Source: Streptomyces sp. ISL-12
Lineage (GTDB): Bacteria; Actinomycetota; Actinomycetes; Streptomycetales; Streptomycetaceae
Assembly: GCF_018614415.1 (NCBI RefSeq)
Contig: NZ_JAGGOO010000065.1
Coordinates: 1 to 46,033 of the forward strand
Length of the DNA: 46,033 nucleotides
Reading direction: 5' to 3'
This document shows positions 25,864 through 33,802 of this stretch, piece by piece. Within the stretch, counting starts at the first letter, position 1; each line of letters starts with the position of its first letter. The notes under the pieces are model-generated. The model saw only the letters and a program-made list of their open reading frames with translations. It ran no database searches and had not been told where the DNA came from. A program made the translations under genes and the position numbers.

Positions 25864-25920
25864 TCGCGCCCGCGCGGCGGAGCCGCATACGGACACAGTC
25901 CCGCGCCCCTGTCGGGGCGC
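25864..25920 (+). repeat. 57-bp two-hairpin intergenic repeat, copy A
   Basis: Matches 47 of 57 bases of the element at 33803-33859 with no gaps. It contains GCGGC-GGA-GCCGC and then GCGCCCC-TGTC-GGGGCGC, two stem-loops joined by about 20 bases. It lies 22 bp after the TPR gene stop and could end its transcript. Similar sequences recur between genes in other Streptomyces genomes, as I remember. Confidence 0.75.
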
Positions 25921-25983
25921 GCTGCCCTTTACCCTGTATCGAGCATCGAACCCGGGTTTCACTGAGGAAGGCGTACGTCCGTC

Positions 25984-26634
25984 ATGGCGCAGCAGGACAC
26001 CGATCAGCAGCACGTGGGCGTGCTTCCCGTGGATGACGAGGGGTACGTCGTCGACACGGAGGACTGCGAGGAGCGTGAGGCCGCCTGGCGGGAGCGCGGG
26101 ACCTCGCGGCCGATCACGGTGGTCGGTAACCCGGTGCTGCACAAGGAGTGCCGGGACGTCACCGACTTCGGCGAGGAGTTCCAGCAGCTGGTCGCGGACA
26201 TGTTCGCCAGCCAGCGCACCGCCGAGGGCGTCGGCCTCGCCGCCAACCAGATCGGTGTCGACCTCAAGGTCTTCGTCTACGACTGCCCCGACGACGAGGG
26301 CGTCCGGCACGTCGGCGTCGTCTGCAACCCCGAGCTGGTCGAGCTGCCCGCCGAGCGGCGCCGCCTGGACGACAGCAACGAGGGCTGCCTGTCGGTGCCG
26401 ACCGCGTACGCGCCGCTGGCCCGCCCCGACTACGCCGAGGTGACCGGGCAGGACGAGAAGGGCAACCCGGTCAAGGTGCGCGGCACCGGCTACTTCGCAC
26501 GGTGTTTGCAGCACGAGACCGACCACCTGTACGGGTACCTGTACATCGACCGGCTGTCCAAGCGGGAGCGCAAGGACGCGCTGCGGCAGATGGCCGAGAA
26601 CGAGCCGCGCTACCCCGTGGTCGCGAACGACTGA
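25984..26634 (+). CDS. def: Peptide deformylase
   Basis: 216 residues with all three deformylase motifs: GVGLAANQIGV, EGCLSVPTAYAP (cysteine metal ligand) and the zinc helix QHETDHLYGYL (usual form QHEIDHL). An acidic N-terminal extension of about 40 residues (VGVLPVDDEGYVVDTEDCEE) precedes the catalytic domain. It removes the formyl group from nascent proteins. The ATG at 25984 has AGGAAGG upstream. A strong hairpin follows. Confidence 0.95.
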   Translation: MAQQDTDQQHVGVLPVDDEGYVVDTEDCEEREAAWRERGTSRPITVVGNPVLHKECRDVTDFGEEFQQLVADMFASQRTAEGVGLAANQIGVDLKVFVYDCPDDEGVRHVGVVCNPELVELPAERRRLDDSNEGCLSVPTAYAPLARPDYAEVTGQDEKGNPVKVRGTGYFARCLQHETDHLYGYLYIDRLSKRERKDALRQMAENEPRYPVVAND

Positions 26635-26721
26635 AACGGACCACCATCCGTCCCGGTCCGCCCATCCGAGCCTTCTGATCCCTCCGGTTCTTGCGAACCT
26701 TTCGGACCTGCCGGACCTTTC

Positions 26722-26765
26722 GAACGGCGTCTGTTCGGGAACATCCCCCGGAACAGGCGCCGTTC
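26722..26765 (+). terminator. Terminator of def
   Basis: GAACGGCGTCTGTTC (26722-26736) pairs with GAACAGGCGCCGTTC (26751-26765) with one wobble and a 14-base loop. The remaining gene-free sequence to 26945 shows no clear element; the promoter of the terpene operon must lie there. Confidence 0.85.
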
Positions 26766-26945
26766 GCGCGCGTGTTCCCTGAAGCCGCCACACACCAGGA
26801 GAATTCCGGCGCCGCGGGTGGCGAATGAGGCAAATCCGTTCCCAACCCGGTCAGTTCTAGGGCTGAATGGTAGTGCGGTGATACGCAAGGGCGCGCGCTC
26901 GGCATGCGGAGGCGCGCGTCTCCGGCGGCTGAGAGGGGCTAGTTC

Positions 26946-28076
26946 GTGCTTGCTTTCCCAACCGGCACCACATCGACACCGACCGAGGTGGCGGTCCCAC
27001 CCTCACTCTCCCTTCCCCTGGTCGAAGCGGCATTTCCCCGGCGCCTCCACGAGTATTGGCCAAAGCTTCAGGAGAACACCCGTGGGTGGCTCCTGGAAAA
27101 GCGGCTGATGCCCGCGGACAAGGTCGCGGAATATGCCGATGGCCTGTGCTACACCGACCTCATGGCCGGGTACTACCTGGGCGCGCCCGACGAGGTGCTC
27201 CAGGCGATAGCGGACTACAGCGCCTGGTTCTTCGTCTGGGACGACCGGCACGACCGCGACATCGTCCACGGGCGCGCGCCCGCCTGGCGGCGGCTGCGCG
27301 ACCGGCTGCACACGGCACTCGACTCCCCCCGGGACCACCTGCACCACGAGGACGCTCTGGTGGCCGGGTTCGCGGACAGCGTGGAGCGGCTGTACTCGTT
27401 CCTGCCGGGGACGTGGAACGCCCGGTTCGCCCGGCACTTCCACGCGGTGATCGACGCCTACGACCGCGAGTTCCACAACCGGACGCACGGCGTGGTGCCG
27501 CGCGTCGACGCGTACCTGGAGCTGCGCCGGCTCACCTTCGCGCACTGGATCTGGACGGATCTGCTGGAGCCGAGCGCGGGCCTCGAACTCCCGGACGCCG
27601 TGCGGAAACACCCGGCATACCGGCGGGCGGCGCTGCTGAGCCAGGAATTCGCCGCCTGGTACAACGACCTTTGCTCATTGCCGAAGGAATTGGCCGGAGC
27701 CGAGGTGCACAATCTCGGAATCAGTCTCATCATCCATGAGGGGCTGACTCTCGAAGAGGCGATGGAGGAGCTGAGGCGGCGCGTGCGGGAATGCGTCGTG
27801 GAATTCATCGCGGCCGAGCGGGACGCGCTGCGGTTCGCCGACGGACTCGCCGACGGGACCGTACGCGGAAAAGAACTCAGTAATGCCGTGCACGCCTGTG
27901 TGGGCAATATGCGGAACTGGTTCAGTTCCGTCTACTGGTTCCACCACGAGTCCGGCCGGTACGCCGTCGACAACTGGGACGACCGGTCCACACCCCCGTA
28001 CGTCACCAATGGAGACGTGCACAGCGCAGACGTGCACAGCGAAGACGTCCTCAACACAGCGGCAGGTGAGAAATGA
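26946..28076 (+). CDS. eizS: Epi-isozizaene synthase (sesquiterpene cyclase)
   Basis: 376 residues. The aspartate-rich motif DDRHD (99-103) and the NSE motif NDLCSLPKE (N240, S244, E248) bind three magnesium ions. Aromatic cavity residues F95, F96, F198 and W203 known from the S. coelicolor enzyme are all present. It converts farnesyl diphosphate to (+)-epi-isozizaene. The GTG at 26946 has GAGAGGGG upstream. The stop overlaps the start of the P450 gene (ATGA), so both are co-translated. The C-terminus carries an extra tandem repeat (about 15 residues longer than the S. coelicolor protein as I remember it). Confidence 0.95.
   Translation: MLAFPTGTTSTPTEVAVPPSLSLPLVEAAFPRRLHEYWPKLQENTRGWLLEKRLMPADKVAEYADGLCYTDLMAGYYLGAPDEVLQAIADYSAWFFVWDDRHDRDIVHGRAPAWRRLRDRLHTALDSPRDHLHHEDALVAGFADSVERLYSFLPGTWNARFARHFHAVIDAYDREFHNRTHGVVPRVDAYLELRRLTFAHWIWTDLLEPSAGLELPDAVRKHPAYRRAALLSQEFAAWYNDLCSLPKELAGAEVHNLGISLIIHEGLTLEEAMEELRRRVRECVVEFIAAERDALRFADGLADGTVRGKELSNAVHACVGNMRNWFSSVYWFHHESGRYAVDNWDDRSTPPYVTNGDVHSADVHSEDVLNTAAGEK
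28014..28043 (+). repeat. Tandem 15-bp repeat at the 3' end of eizS
   Basis: Two copies of GACGTGCACAGCG plus two bases, at 28014-28028 and 28029-28043, with a decayed third beginning GACGTCCTC. They encode DVHSADVHSEDVLN in place of a shorter tail. A replication-slippage origin is likely. Confidence 0.85.
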
Positions 28077-29437
28077 CCGTCGAGTCAGTGAACCCCCGCA
28101 CCACCACGGCGGCGACCGAACCGCCCCTGGCCGGCGGCGGCCTGCCGCTGCTCGGCCACGGCCTCAAGCTCGTCCGGGACCCGCTGGCCTTCATGGACCA
28201 GCTCCGCGACCACGGCGACGTGGTCCGCATCCGCCTCGGCCCCAAGACGGTGTACGCCGTCACCGCCCCGCACCTCACCGGGGCCCTGGCGCTCAGCCCC
28301 GACTACGTCATCGCCGGCCCGCTCTGGGAATCTCTGGAGAGCCTGCTCGGCAAGAAGGGGGTGGCCACCGCCAACGGTCCGACGCACCGGCGTCAGCGGC
28401 GCACCATCCAGCCCGCGTTCCGGCTCGACGCGATCCCCGCCTACGGGCCGGTCATGGCCGAGGAGGCGTACGCGCTGGTGCGGCGCTGGAGTTCCGGCCA
28501 GGTCCTCGACATCACCTCGGAGTCCTTCCGGGTGGCCGTCCGGATTTCCGCCCGCTGCCTGATGCGCGGCACTTACATGGATGACCGTGCCGAACGGATA
28601 TGCACCGACCTCGCGACCCTGTTCAGCGGCATGTACCAGCGTATGGTCGTCCCCCTCGGGCCGCTTTACCGGATACCCGTGCCGAGCAACCGCGAATTCA
28701 ACCGGGCGTTGGCCGATCTGCATCTCCTGGTGGACGAGATCGTCGCCGACCGCCGGGCCAGTGGTCAGAAACCGGACGATTTGCTGACGGCTTTGCTGGA
28801 CGCGACGGATGAGAATGGCGAGCCCATCGGGGAACAGGAGATCCACGACCAGGTCATCGCGATCCTCACCCCCGGCAGCGAAACCGTCGGCTCCGTGCTG
28901 ATGTCGTTGCTCCTGGTGCTCACCGAGCACCCGGAACTGGGCGACAGGATCCGCGACGAGGTGAAGGACGTCGTCGGTGACCGGCCGGTCGCGTTCGAGG
29001 ACGTCCGGCAGCTGACGCACACCGCCAACATGGTTCTCGAAACCATGCGGCTGTATCCCGCCGTGTGGATCCTGACCCGCCGGACGGTGGCCGAGACCGA
29101 GCTGGGCGGTTACCGCATCCCGGCCGGGGCGGACGTCATCTACAGCCCCTACGCGGTCCAGCGCGACCGGCGCTCCTTCGAGCGGCACGCGGAGTTCGAC
29201 CCCGACCGGTGGCTCGACGGGCGGGGCGGGGAGGTGCCCAAGTACGCGATGGCCCCGTTCAGCGTGGGCAACCGCAAGTGCCCCAGCGACCACTTCTCCA
29301 TGGCCGAGCTGACGCTGGTCACCGCCGTGATCGCCGCCGCCTTCCGGTTCGAGCACGCGCCGGGGTCGGACACCCGGCCCCGGATCGGCATCACGCTCCG
29401 GCCACGCCGGCTGCGGCTGCGGGCGCTGCCCCGCTGA
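28073..29437 (+). CDS. cyp170A1: Cytochrome P450 CYP170A1-type, albaflavenone synthase
   Basis: 454 residues. The haem cysteine at about residue 403 lies in APFSVGNRKCPSDHFSM, where the glycine usual two after Cys is replaced. The K-helix ExxR is ETMR, and the I-helix is IAILTPGSETVGS, a CYP170-specific variant of AGxxT. It oxidises epi-isozizaene to albaflavenols and albaflavenone. CYP170A1 of S. coelicolor is known to have a second, terpene-synthase (farnesene) active site; an acidic DDLLTALLDATDE near residue 235 is in the region I would examine. It overlaps eizS by four bases. Confidence 0.95.
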   Translation: MTVESVNPRTTTAATEPPLAGGGLPLLGHGLKLVRDPLAFMDQLRDHGDVVRIRLGPKTVYAVTAPHLTGALALSPDYVIAGPLWESLESLLGKKGVATANGPTHRRQRRTIQPAFRLDAIPAYGPVMAEEAYALVRRWSSGQVLDITSESFRVAVRISARCLMRGTYMDDRAERICTDLATLFSGMYQRMVVPLGPLYRIPVPSNREFNRALADLHLLVDEIVADRRASGQKPDDLLTALLDATDENGEPIGEQEIHDQVIAILTPGSETVGSVLMSLLLVLTEHPELGDRIRDEVKDVVGDRPVAFEDVRQLTHTANMVLETMRLYPAVWILTRRTVAETELGGYRIPAGADVIYSPYAVQRDRRSFERHAEFDPDRWLDGRGGEVPKYAMAPFSVGNRKCPSDHFSMAELTLVTAVIAAAFRFEHAPGSDTRPRIGITLRPRRLRLRALPR

Positions 29438-29447
29438 CGGACGCGGC

Positions 29448-29486
29448 GCGCACGTTCAGGCGGCCCGAGGGCCCCTGAACGTGCGC
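29448..29486. terminator. Bidirectional terminator between cyp170A1 and nrdB
   Basis: GCGCACGTTCAGG (29448-29460) pairs perfectly over 13 bp with 29474-29486, and GGCC/GGCC extends the stem inside the loop. Convergent genes end at 29437 and 29548. Confidence 0.85.
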
Positions 29487-29547
29487 CGGCGGGTGTGCGG
29501 GGCGGTGCCTCGTACCCGGGTGAACCGGCGACGGTGACGCAGCGGAC

Positions 29548-30573
29548 TCAGAAGTCCTCGTCCAGGTCGACGGAACCCTCCACCGCCACCTGGTACGCCG
29601 ACGGGCGCCGCTCGAAGAAGTTGGTCAGCTCCTGGACCCCCTGCAGCTCCATGAAGGAGAAGGGGTTCTCGGAGCCGTACACCGGGGCGAAGCCGAGGCG
29701 GGTGAGCCGCTGGTCGGCGACGCACTCCAGGTACTGCCGCATGGAGTCGGTGTTCATCCCCGGGAGGCCGTCACCGCACAGGTCGCGCGCGAACTGCAGC
29801 TCGGCCTCGACGGCCTCCCGCAGCATGTCGGTGACCTGGTGGCGGAGGTCGTCGTCGAAGAGGTCGGGTTCCTCCTGGCGGACGGTGTCGACCACGTCGA
29901 AGGCGAAGGACATGTGCATGGTCTCGTCGCGGAAGACCCAGTTGGTGCCGGTGGCCAGGCCGTGCAGCAGGCCCCGGCCGCGGAACCAGTAGACGTAGGC
30001 GAAGGCCCCGTAGAAGAACAGGCCCTCGATGCAGGCGGCGAAGCAGATGAGGTTGAGGAGGAAACGGCGTCGGTCGGACTTGGTCTCCAAGCGGTCGATC
30101 GACTCCACCGAGTCGATCCACTTGAAGCAGAACTCGGCCTTCTCGCGGATCGAGGGGATGTTCTCGACGGCCGCGAAGGCGGCGGCGCGGTCGTCCGGGT
30201 CGGGGAGGTAGGTGTCCAGCAGGGTCAGGTAGAACTGGACGTGGACGGCCTCCTCGAAGAGCTGGCGGGAGAGGTAGAGCCGGGCCTCGGGGGAGTTGAT
30301 GTGCTTGTAGAGGGTCAGGACGAGGTTGTTCGCCACGATCGAGTCGCCGGTGGCGAAGAAGGCGACCAGGCGGCCGATCAGGTGCTGCTCGGCGGGGGTG
30401 AGCTTGGCGAGGTCGGTGACGTCCGAGTGGAGGTCGACCTCCTCCACGGTCCAGGTGTTCTTGATGGCGTCCCGGTAGCGCTCGTAGAAGTCGGGGTAGC
30501 GCATGGGGCGCAGGGTCAGCTCGAAGCCGGGGTCGAGCAGGTTCTTGGTCTGGTTCTTCGTCCGGGTCTTCAC
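29548..30573 (-). CDS. nrdB: Class I ribonucleotide reductase small (beta) subunit
   Basis: 341 residues. The di-iron ligands are visible in FFATGDSIVANN (Asp), QLFEEAVHVQFY (Glu and His), ACIEGLFFYG (Glu) and RDETMHMSFA (Glu and His). The tyrosine four residues after the first histidine (VHVQFY) is in the place of the radical tyrosine, so class Ia/Ib-type chemistry is intact. The GTG start at 30573 overlaps the nrdA stop as GTGA. It ends EGSVDLDEDF, the flexible tail that docks on NrdA. No nrdS gene follows. Confidence 0.95.
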   Translation of the reverse strand: MKTRTKNQTKNLLDPGFELTLRPMRYPDFYERYRDAIKNTWTVEEVDLHSDVTDLAKLTPAEQHLIGRLVAFFATGDSIVANNLVLTLYKHINSPEARLYLSRQLFEEAVHVQFYLTLLDTYLPDPDDRAAAFAAVENIPSIREKAEFCFKWIDSVESIDRLETKSDRRRFLLNLICFAACIEGLFFYGAFAYVYWFRGRGLLHGLATGTNWVFRDETMHMSFAFDVVDTVRQEEPDLFDDDLRHQVTDMLREAVEAELQFARDLCGDGLPGMNTDSMRQYLECVADQRLTRLGFAPVYGSENPFSFMELQGVQELTNFFERRPSAYQVAVEGSVDLDEDF

Positions 30574-32927
30574 TGGCAGGCCTCGCAGGACTCGGGGTTC
30601 TCCAGGGAGCAGGCGACGGCCGCCTGTGCTGGTGCTTGTGCTTGTGCGGCGCGGGCGATGCGGGTCGCCGGGCGGGAGCGCAGGTAGTACGTGGTCTTCA
30701 GGCCCCGCTTCCAGGCGTACGCGTACATCGAGGAGAGCTTGCCGATGGTCGGCGTCTGGAGGAACAGGTTCAGGGACTGGCCCTGGTCGAGGTACGGGGT
30801 GCGGGCGGCGGCCAGGTCGATCAGGGCGCGCTGCGGGAGTTCCCAGGCGGTGCGGTAGAGGCGGCGGACGTCCTCGGGGAGCCGGTCGAGGTCCTGGACC
30901 GAGCCGTTCGCCTCGCGCAGGGCCTCGCGGGTGCGGGCGTCCCAGACGCCGAGCCGCTTGAGGTCGGCCACCAGGTAGGGGTTGACCTGGAGGAACTCGC
31001 CGGACAGCGTCTCGCGCTTGAACAGGTTGGACACCTGCGGCTCGACGCACTCGTAGACGCCCGCGATGGAGGCGATGGTGGCGGTCGGGGCGATGGCGAG
31101 GAGCAGGGCGTTGCGCAGGCCGGTGCGGGCGACGCGCTCGCGCAGGGCGGTCCAGCGGTCGGGCCAGGCCGGCTCCACGTCGTAGTGGTCGGGGTGCAGG
31201 ACCCCGCGTGCGGTACGGGTCTTCTCCCAGGCGGGCAGCGGGCCGCCGCGCTCGGCGAGGTCCGCGGAGGTCTCGTACGCGGCCAGCATGATCCGTTCGG
31301 CGATACGGGTGGACAGGGCCCTGGCCTCGGGGGAGTCGAAGGGCAGGCGGAGCTTGAAGAAGACGTCCTGGAGGCCCATCACGCCGAGGCCGACGGGGCG
31401 CCAGCGGGTGTTGGAGCGGGCCGCCTGTCCGGTCGGGTAGTAGTTGATGTCGACGACCCGGTCGAGGAAGGTGACGGCGGTGCGGACGGCCGCGTCCAGG
31501 CGGTCCCAGTCCATCGCCTCGCCGGTCACGAAGGCGGCCAGGTTGACGGAGCCCAGGTTGCACACCGCCGTCTCCCCGTCGTCCGTGACCTCCAGGATCT
31601 CCGTGCAGAGGTTGGACGAGTGGATGACGTGGCCCGGCTCGGCGGTTTGGTTGGCGGTGCGGTTGGCGGTGTCCTTGAAGGTCATCCAGCCGTTGCCGGT
31701 CTGCGCGAGGGTGCGCATCATACGGCCGTACAGCTCGCGCGCGGGGAGCGTCCTGCGGGCCAGGCCGTTCGCCTCGGCCGCCCGGTAGGCCGCGTCGAAC
31801 TCCTCGCCGTGGAGGTCGGTCAGTCCGGGGACGTCGGCGGGGGAGAAGAGGGACCAGCCCGCGTCCGCCTCGACACGGCGCATGAACTCGTCGGGGATCC
31901 AGTGCGCCAGGTTCAGGTTGTGGGTGCGGCGGGCGTCCTCGCCGGTGTTGTCCCGCAGTTCGAGGAACTCCTCGATGTCCGCGTGCCAGGTCTCCAGGTA
32001 GACCGCCGCCGCTCCCTTGCGCCGGCCGCCCTGGTTGACGGCGGCGACCGAGGCGTCGAGCGTCTTGAGGAACGGGACGATGCCGTTGGAGTGCCCGTTG
32101 GTGCCGCGGATCAGTGAACCCCGGGCGCGGACGCGGGAGTAGGCGATGCCGATGCCGCCGGCGTGCTTGGAGAGGCGGGCGACCTGGAGGTAGCGCTCGT
32201 AGACCGAGTCCAGCTCGTCCCTGGGGGAGTCCAGGAGGTAGCAGGACGACATCTGGGGGTGCCGGGTGCCGGAGTTGAAGAGGGTGGGGGAGGAGGGGAG
32301 GTAGTCGAGGCGGCTCATCAGGCCGTAGAGCGCGGCCACCTCGTCGACGGACCCGGGGGTGTCGTCCTCGGCGAGGCCGGCGGCGACGCGGAGCAGGAAG
32401 TGCTGCGGCGTCTCGATCACCTTGCGGGTGTGCGGGTGCCGGAGCAGATGGCGGCTGTGCAGGGTGCGCAGTCCGAAGTAGCCGAAGCGGTCGTCGGCGG
32501 CGGGGTCGAGCAGCGCGTCCAGGCGGTCCGCGTGCCGGCGTACGAACCCTGCCGTACGGTCGGCGATCAGGCCCTCACGGTGGCCGGTGGCGACGGACTC
32601 GGTGAAGGTGGTCACGCCCTGGGAGGCGGCCTCGGCGCGCAGGGTGAGCGTCAGCAGCCGGGCGGCCAGCCGCGAGTACGCCGGGTCCTCGGAGATCAGG
32701 CTGGCCGCGGCCTCCGTGGCCAGTTCCCGCAGCTCCGGCTCGTCGGCATGCGCGGACCGGCCGCGCAGCGCGGCGGCGGCGACCCGGCCGGGGTCGGCGT
32801 CGGGGAGGTCGGCGGTCAGTTCGGTCAGGGTCCGCAGCAGTGCGGCGCCGGGCCTGTCCTCGGGCACCGGGGGCGTTGCTGGAGCGGGGCCGACCGGTGA
32901 TACCGGGTCGGCTGGCGCGATGGTCAT
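30570..32927 (-). CDS. nrdA: Class I ribonucleotide reductase large (alpha) subunit
   Basis: 785 residues from the ATG at 32927, which has GGGAG eight bases before it. Active-site features: SPTLFNSGTRHPQMSSCYLL (first redox Cys), SSNLCTEILEV (thiyl Cys), AVCNLGSVNL (second redox Cys), the tyrosine pair in KTTYYLRSRP, and the tail cysteines CEACQ that pass electrons from thioredoxin. The first about 45 residues are Pro/Ala-rich and lack the KRDG-type ATP-cone strand. It reduces ribonucleoside diphosphates with NrdB. Expression is governed by the upstream riboswitch and NrdR boxes. Confidence 0.95.
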   Translation of the reverse strand: MTIAPADPVSPVGPAPATPPVPEDRPGAALLRTLTELTADLPDADPGRVAAAALRGRSAHADEPELRELATEAAASLISEDPAYSRLAARLLTLTLRAEAASQGVTTFTESVATGHREGLIADRTAGFVRRHADRLDALLDPAADDRFGYFGLRTLHSRHLLRHPHTRKVIETPQHFLLRVAAGLAEDDTPGSVDEVAALYGLMSRLDYLPSSPTLFNSGTRHPQMSSCYLLDSPRDELDSVYERYLQVARLSKHAGGIGIAYSRVRARGSLIRGTNGHSNGIVPFLKTLDASVAAVNQGGRRKGAAAVYLETWHADIEEFLELRDNTGEDARRTHNLNLAHWIPDEFMRRVEADAGWSLFSPADVPGLTDLHGEEFDAAYRAAEANGLARRTLPARELYGRMMRTLAQTGNGWMTFKDTANRTANQTAEPGHVIHSSNLCTEILEVTDDGETAVCNLGSVNLAAFVTGEAMDWDRLDAAVRTAVTFLDRVVDINYYPTGQAARSNTRWRPVGLGVMGLQDVFFKLRLPFDSPEARALSTRIAERIMLAAYETSADLAERGGPLPAWEKTRTARGVLHPDHYDVEPAWPDRWTALRERVARTGLRNALLLAIAPTATIASIAGVYECVEPQVSNLFKRETLSGEFLQVNPYLVADLKRLGVWDARTREALREANGSVQDLDRLPEDVRRLYRTAWELPQRALIDLAAARTPYLDQGQSLNLFLQTPTIGKLSSMYAYAWKRGLKTTYYLRSRPATRIARAAQAQAPAQAAVACSLENPESCEACQ

Positions 32928-33035
32928 GTGGGGCACTCCCTCGCTCGGCACGGGGCCTTGCGGAGGGCAGGAGGCAGCTCACGAGCGCGCGCGGCGTCGC
33001 GTCCACCGGCCCATTCCACGAGGCCCGGACGTCAG

Positions 33036-33060
33036 GCGCCCGGACCGGACGGCCGGGCGC
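33036..33060 (-). terminator. Hairpin in the nrdAB leader (riboswitch expression platform candidate)
   Basis: GCGCCCGG (33053-33060 on the minus strand) pairs with CCGGGCGC (33036-33043) around nine bases, immediately after the B12 box. No U-tract follows, so it may act as a Rho-assisted or translational switch. Confidence 0.55.
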
Positions 33061-33165
33061 ACTGTCGGCAGGTACTCGGACTGGACTGGCGTGCGGACAC
33101 GCGAGTACACCGTTGCGGGACAGTTCCGGATTCGCACCGGATTCCCCTGCGGCGACAGCGAGCAT
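33058..33165 (-). promoter_or_regulatory. Cobalamin (B12) riboswitch upstream of nrdAB
   Basis: Read on the minus strand, the core follows the cobalamin consensus: GGGAATCCGGTGCGAATCC, GGAACTGTCCCGCAACGGT, and the 3' B12 box AGTCCGAGTACCTGCC at about 33060-33083. The limits are approximate. Published work on Streptomyces shows coenzyme B12 shuts down class Ia reductase through such a riboswitch, so that the B12-dependent class II enzyme is used instead. About 130 nt separate the aptamer from the nrdA start. Confidence 0.9.
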
Positions 33166-33166
33166 G

Positions 33167-33213
33167 AGCATACATGTTGTGCCGCGTGAGGAAAGTGACC
33201 CCAGATGTTGTGT
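33167..33213 (-). promoter_or_regulatory. Tandem NrdR boxes and nrdAB promoter region
   Basis: Two 16-bp boxes on the minus strand, ACACAACATCTGGGGT (33198-33213) and GCACAACATGTATGCT (33167-33182), are spaced by 15 bp, so their starts are 31 bp (three helical turns) apart, as is typical for NrdR. TATGCT inside the second box is a possible -10. NrdR with bound (d)ATP would repress here. Confidence 0.85.
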
Positions 33214-33221
33214 CTGTCGGG

Positions 33222-33728
33222 TCAGAGGGACAGCTCGTACGTGAGGAGCGTGATGTCGTCCGGCTCCGGGAGCGGGTTCCAGTCGCGGTCCGGGGTGCGG
33301 ACGAAGCCGAGGCGTTCGTAGACGCGGTGGGCCGCGCGCATGGTCCTCTGCGTGGACAGGATCAGGCGTTCGCAGCCGTCGACGCCGCGGGCGCGGTCGA
33401 CGCAGGCGCGGACGAGGGCCTCGCCGACGCCGCGGCCGCGGGCCGCGTGGGCCACCGCGAGCATGCGGATCTCGGCCTCTCCCTCGCGGGCGAGGTCGGC
33501 CATGGGGCCGCCGGACGGGACGAAGGTGACTCCGCCGAGGACGGTGTCGTCCCTCAGGGCCACCAGTACCTCCGCGGCGGCGGCGCGTTTCGCCACGTCG
33601 CGGAGTTCTTCGAGGTAGGCGTCGGACGCACCGAAGTCGAGGAGGCCGTCGTGGAGGTAGGCGGTGGCGGTGATCTCCCCGAGGGCGGTGTATTCGGTGG
33701 GGAGGGCCGGGCGGATCTGAAAGTCCAT
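33222..33728 (-). CDS. GNAT-family N-acetyltransferase
   Basis: 168 residues from the ATG at 33728 (MDFQIRPALPTEYTALGEIT). The acetyl-CoA motif A is IRMLAVAHAARGRGVGEALV and motif B lies around TMRAAHRVYERLGFVRTPDR, ending in a DITLLTYEL strand. It is cytoplasmic; the acceptor is unknown. Its 3' end stops nine bases from the NrdR boxes of nrdAB, so nrdAB transcription starts right behind it. Confidence 0.88.
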   Translation of the reverse strand: MDFQIRPALPTEYTALGEITATAYLHDGLLDFGASDAYLEELRDVAKRAAAAEVLVALRDDTVLGGVTFVPSGGPMADLAREGEAEIRMLAVAHAARGRGVGEALVRACVDRARGVDGCERLILSTQRTMRAAHRVYERLGFVRTPDRDWNPLPEPDDITLLTYELSL

Positions 33729-33802
33729 GCGGGGAGTGTGTACGGTTGCGGGCCGCCGTTGTGCGTCTTTTCGGCGGCCCGCCGCGGGGCGTGTCCGGTC
33801 GC

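Noticed and set aside
26946..29437. A larger terpenoid biosynthetic cluster
   Set aside because: The terpene synthase and P450 are flanked by def and nrdAB, with terminators on both sides, so the operon is limited to two genes.
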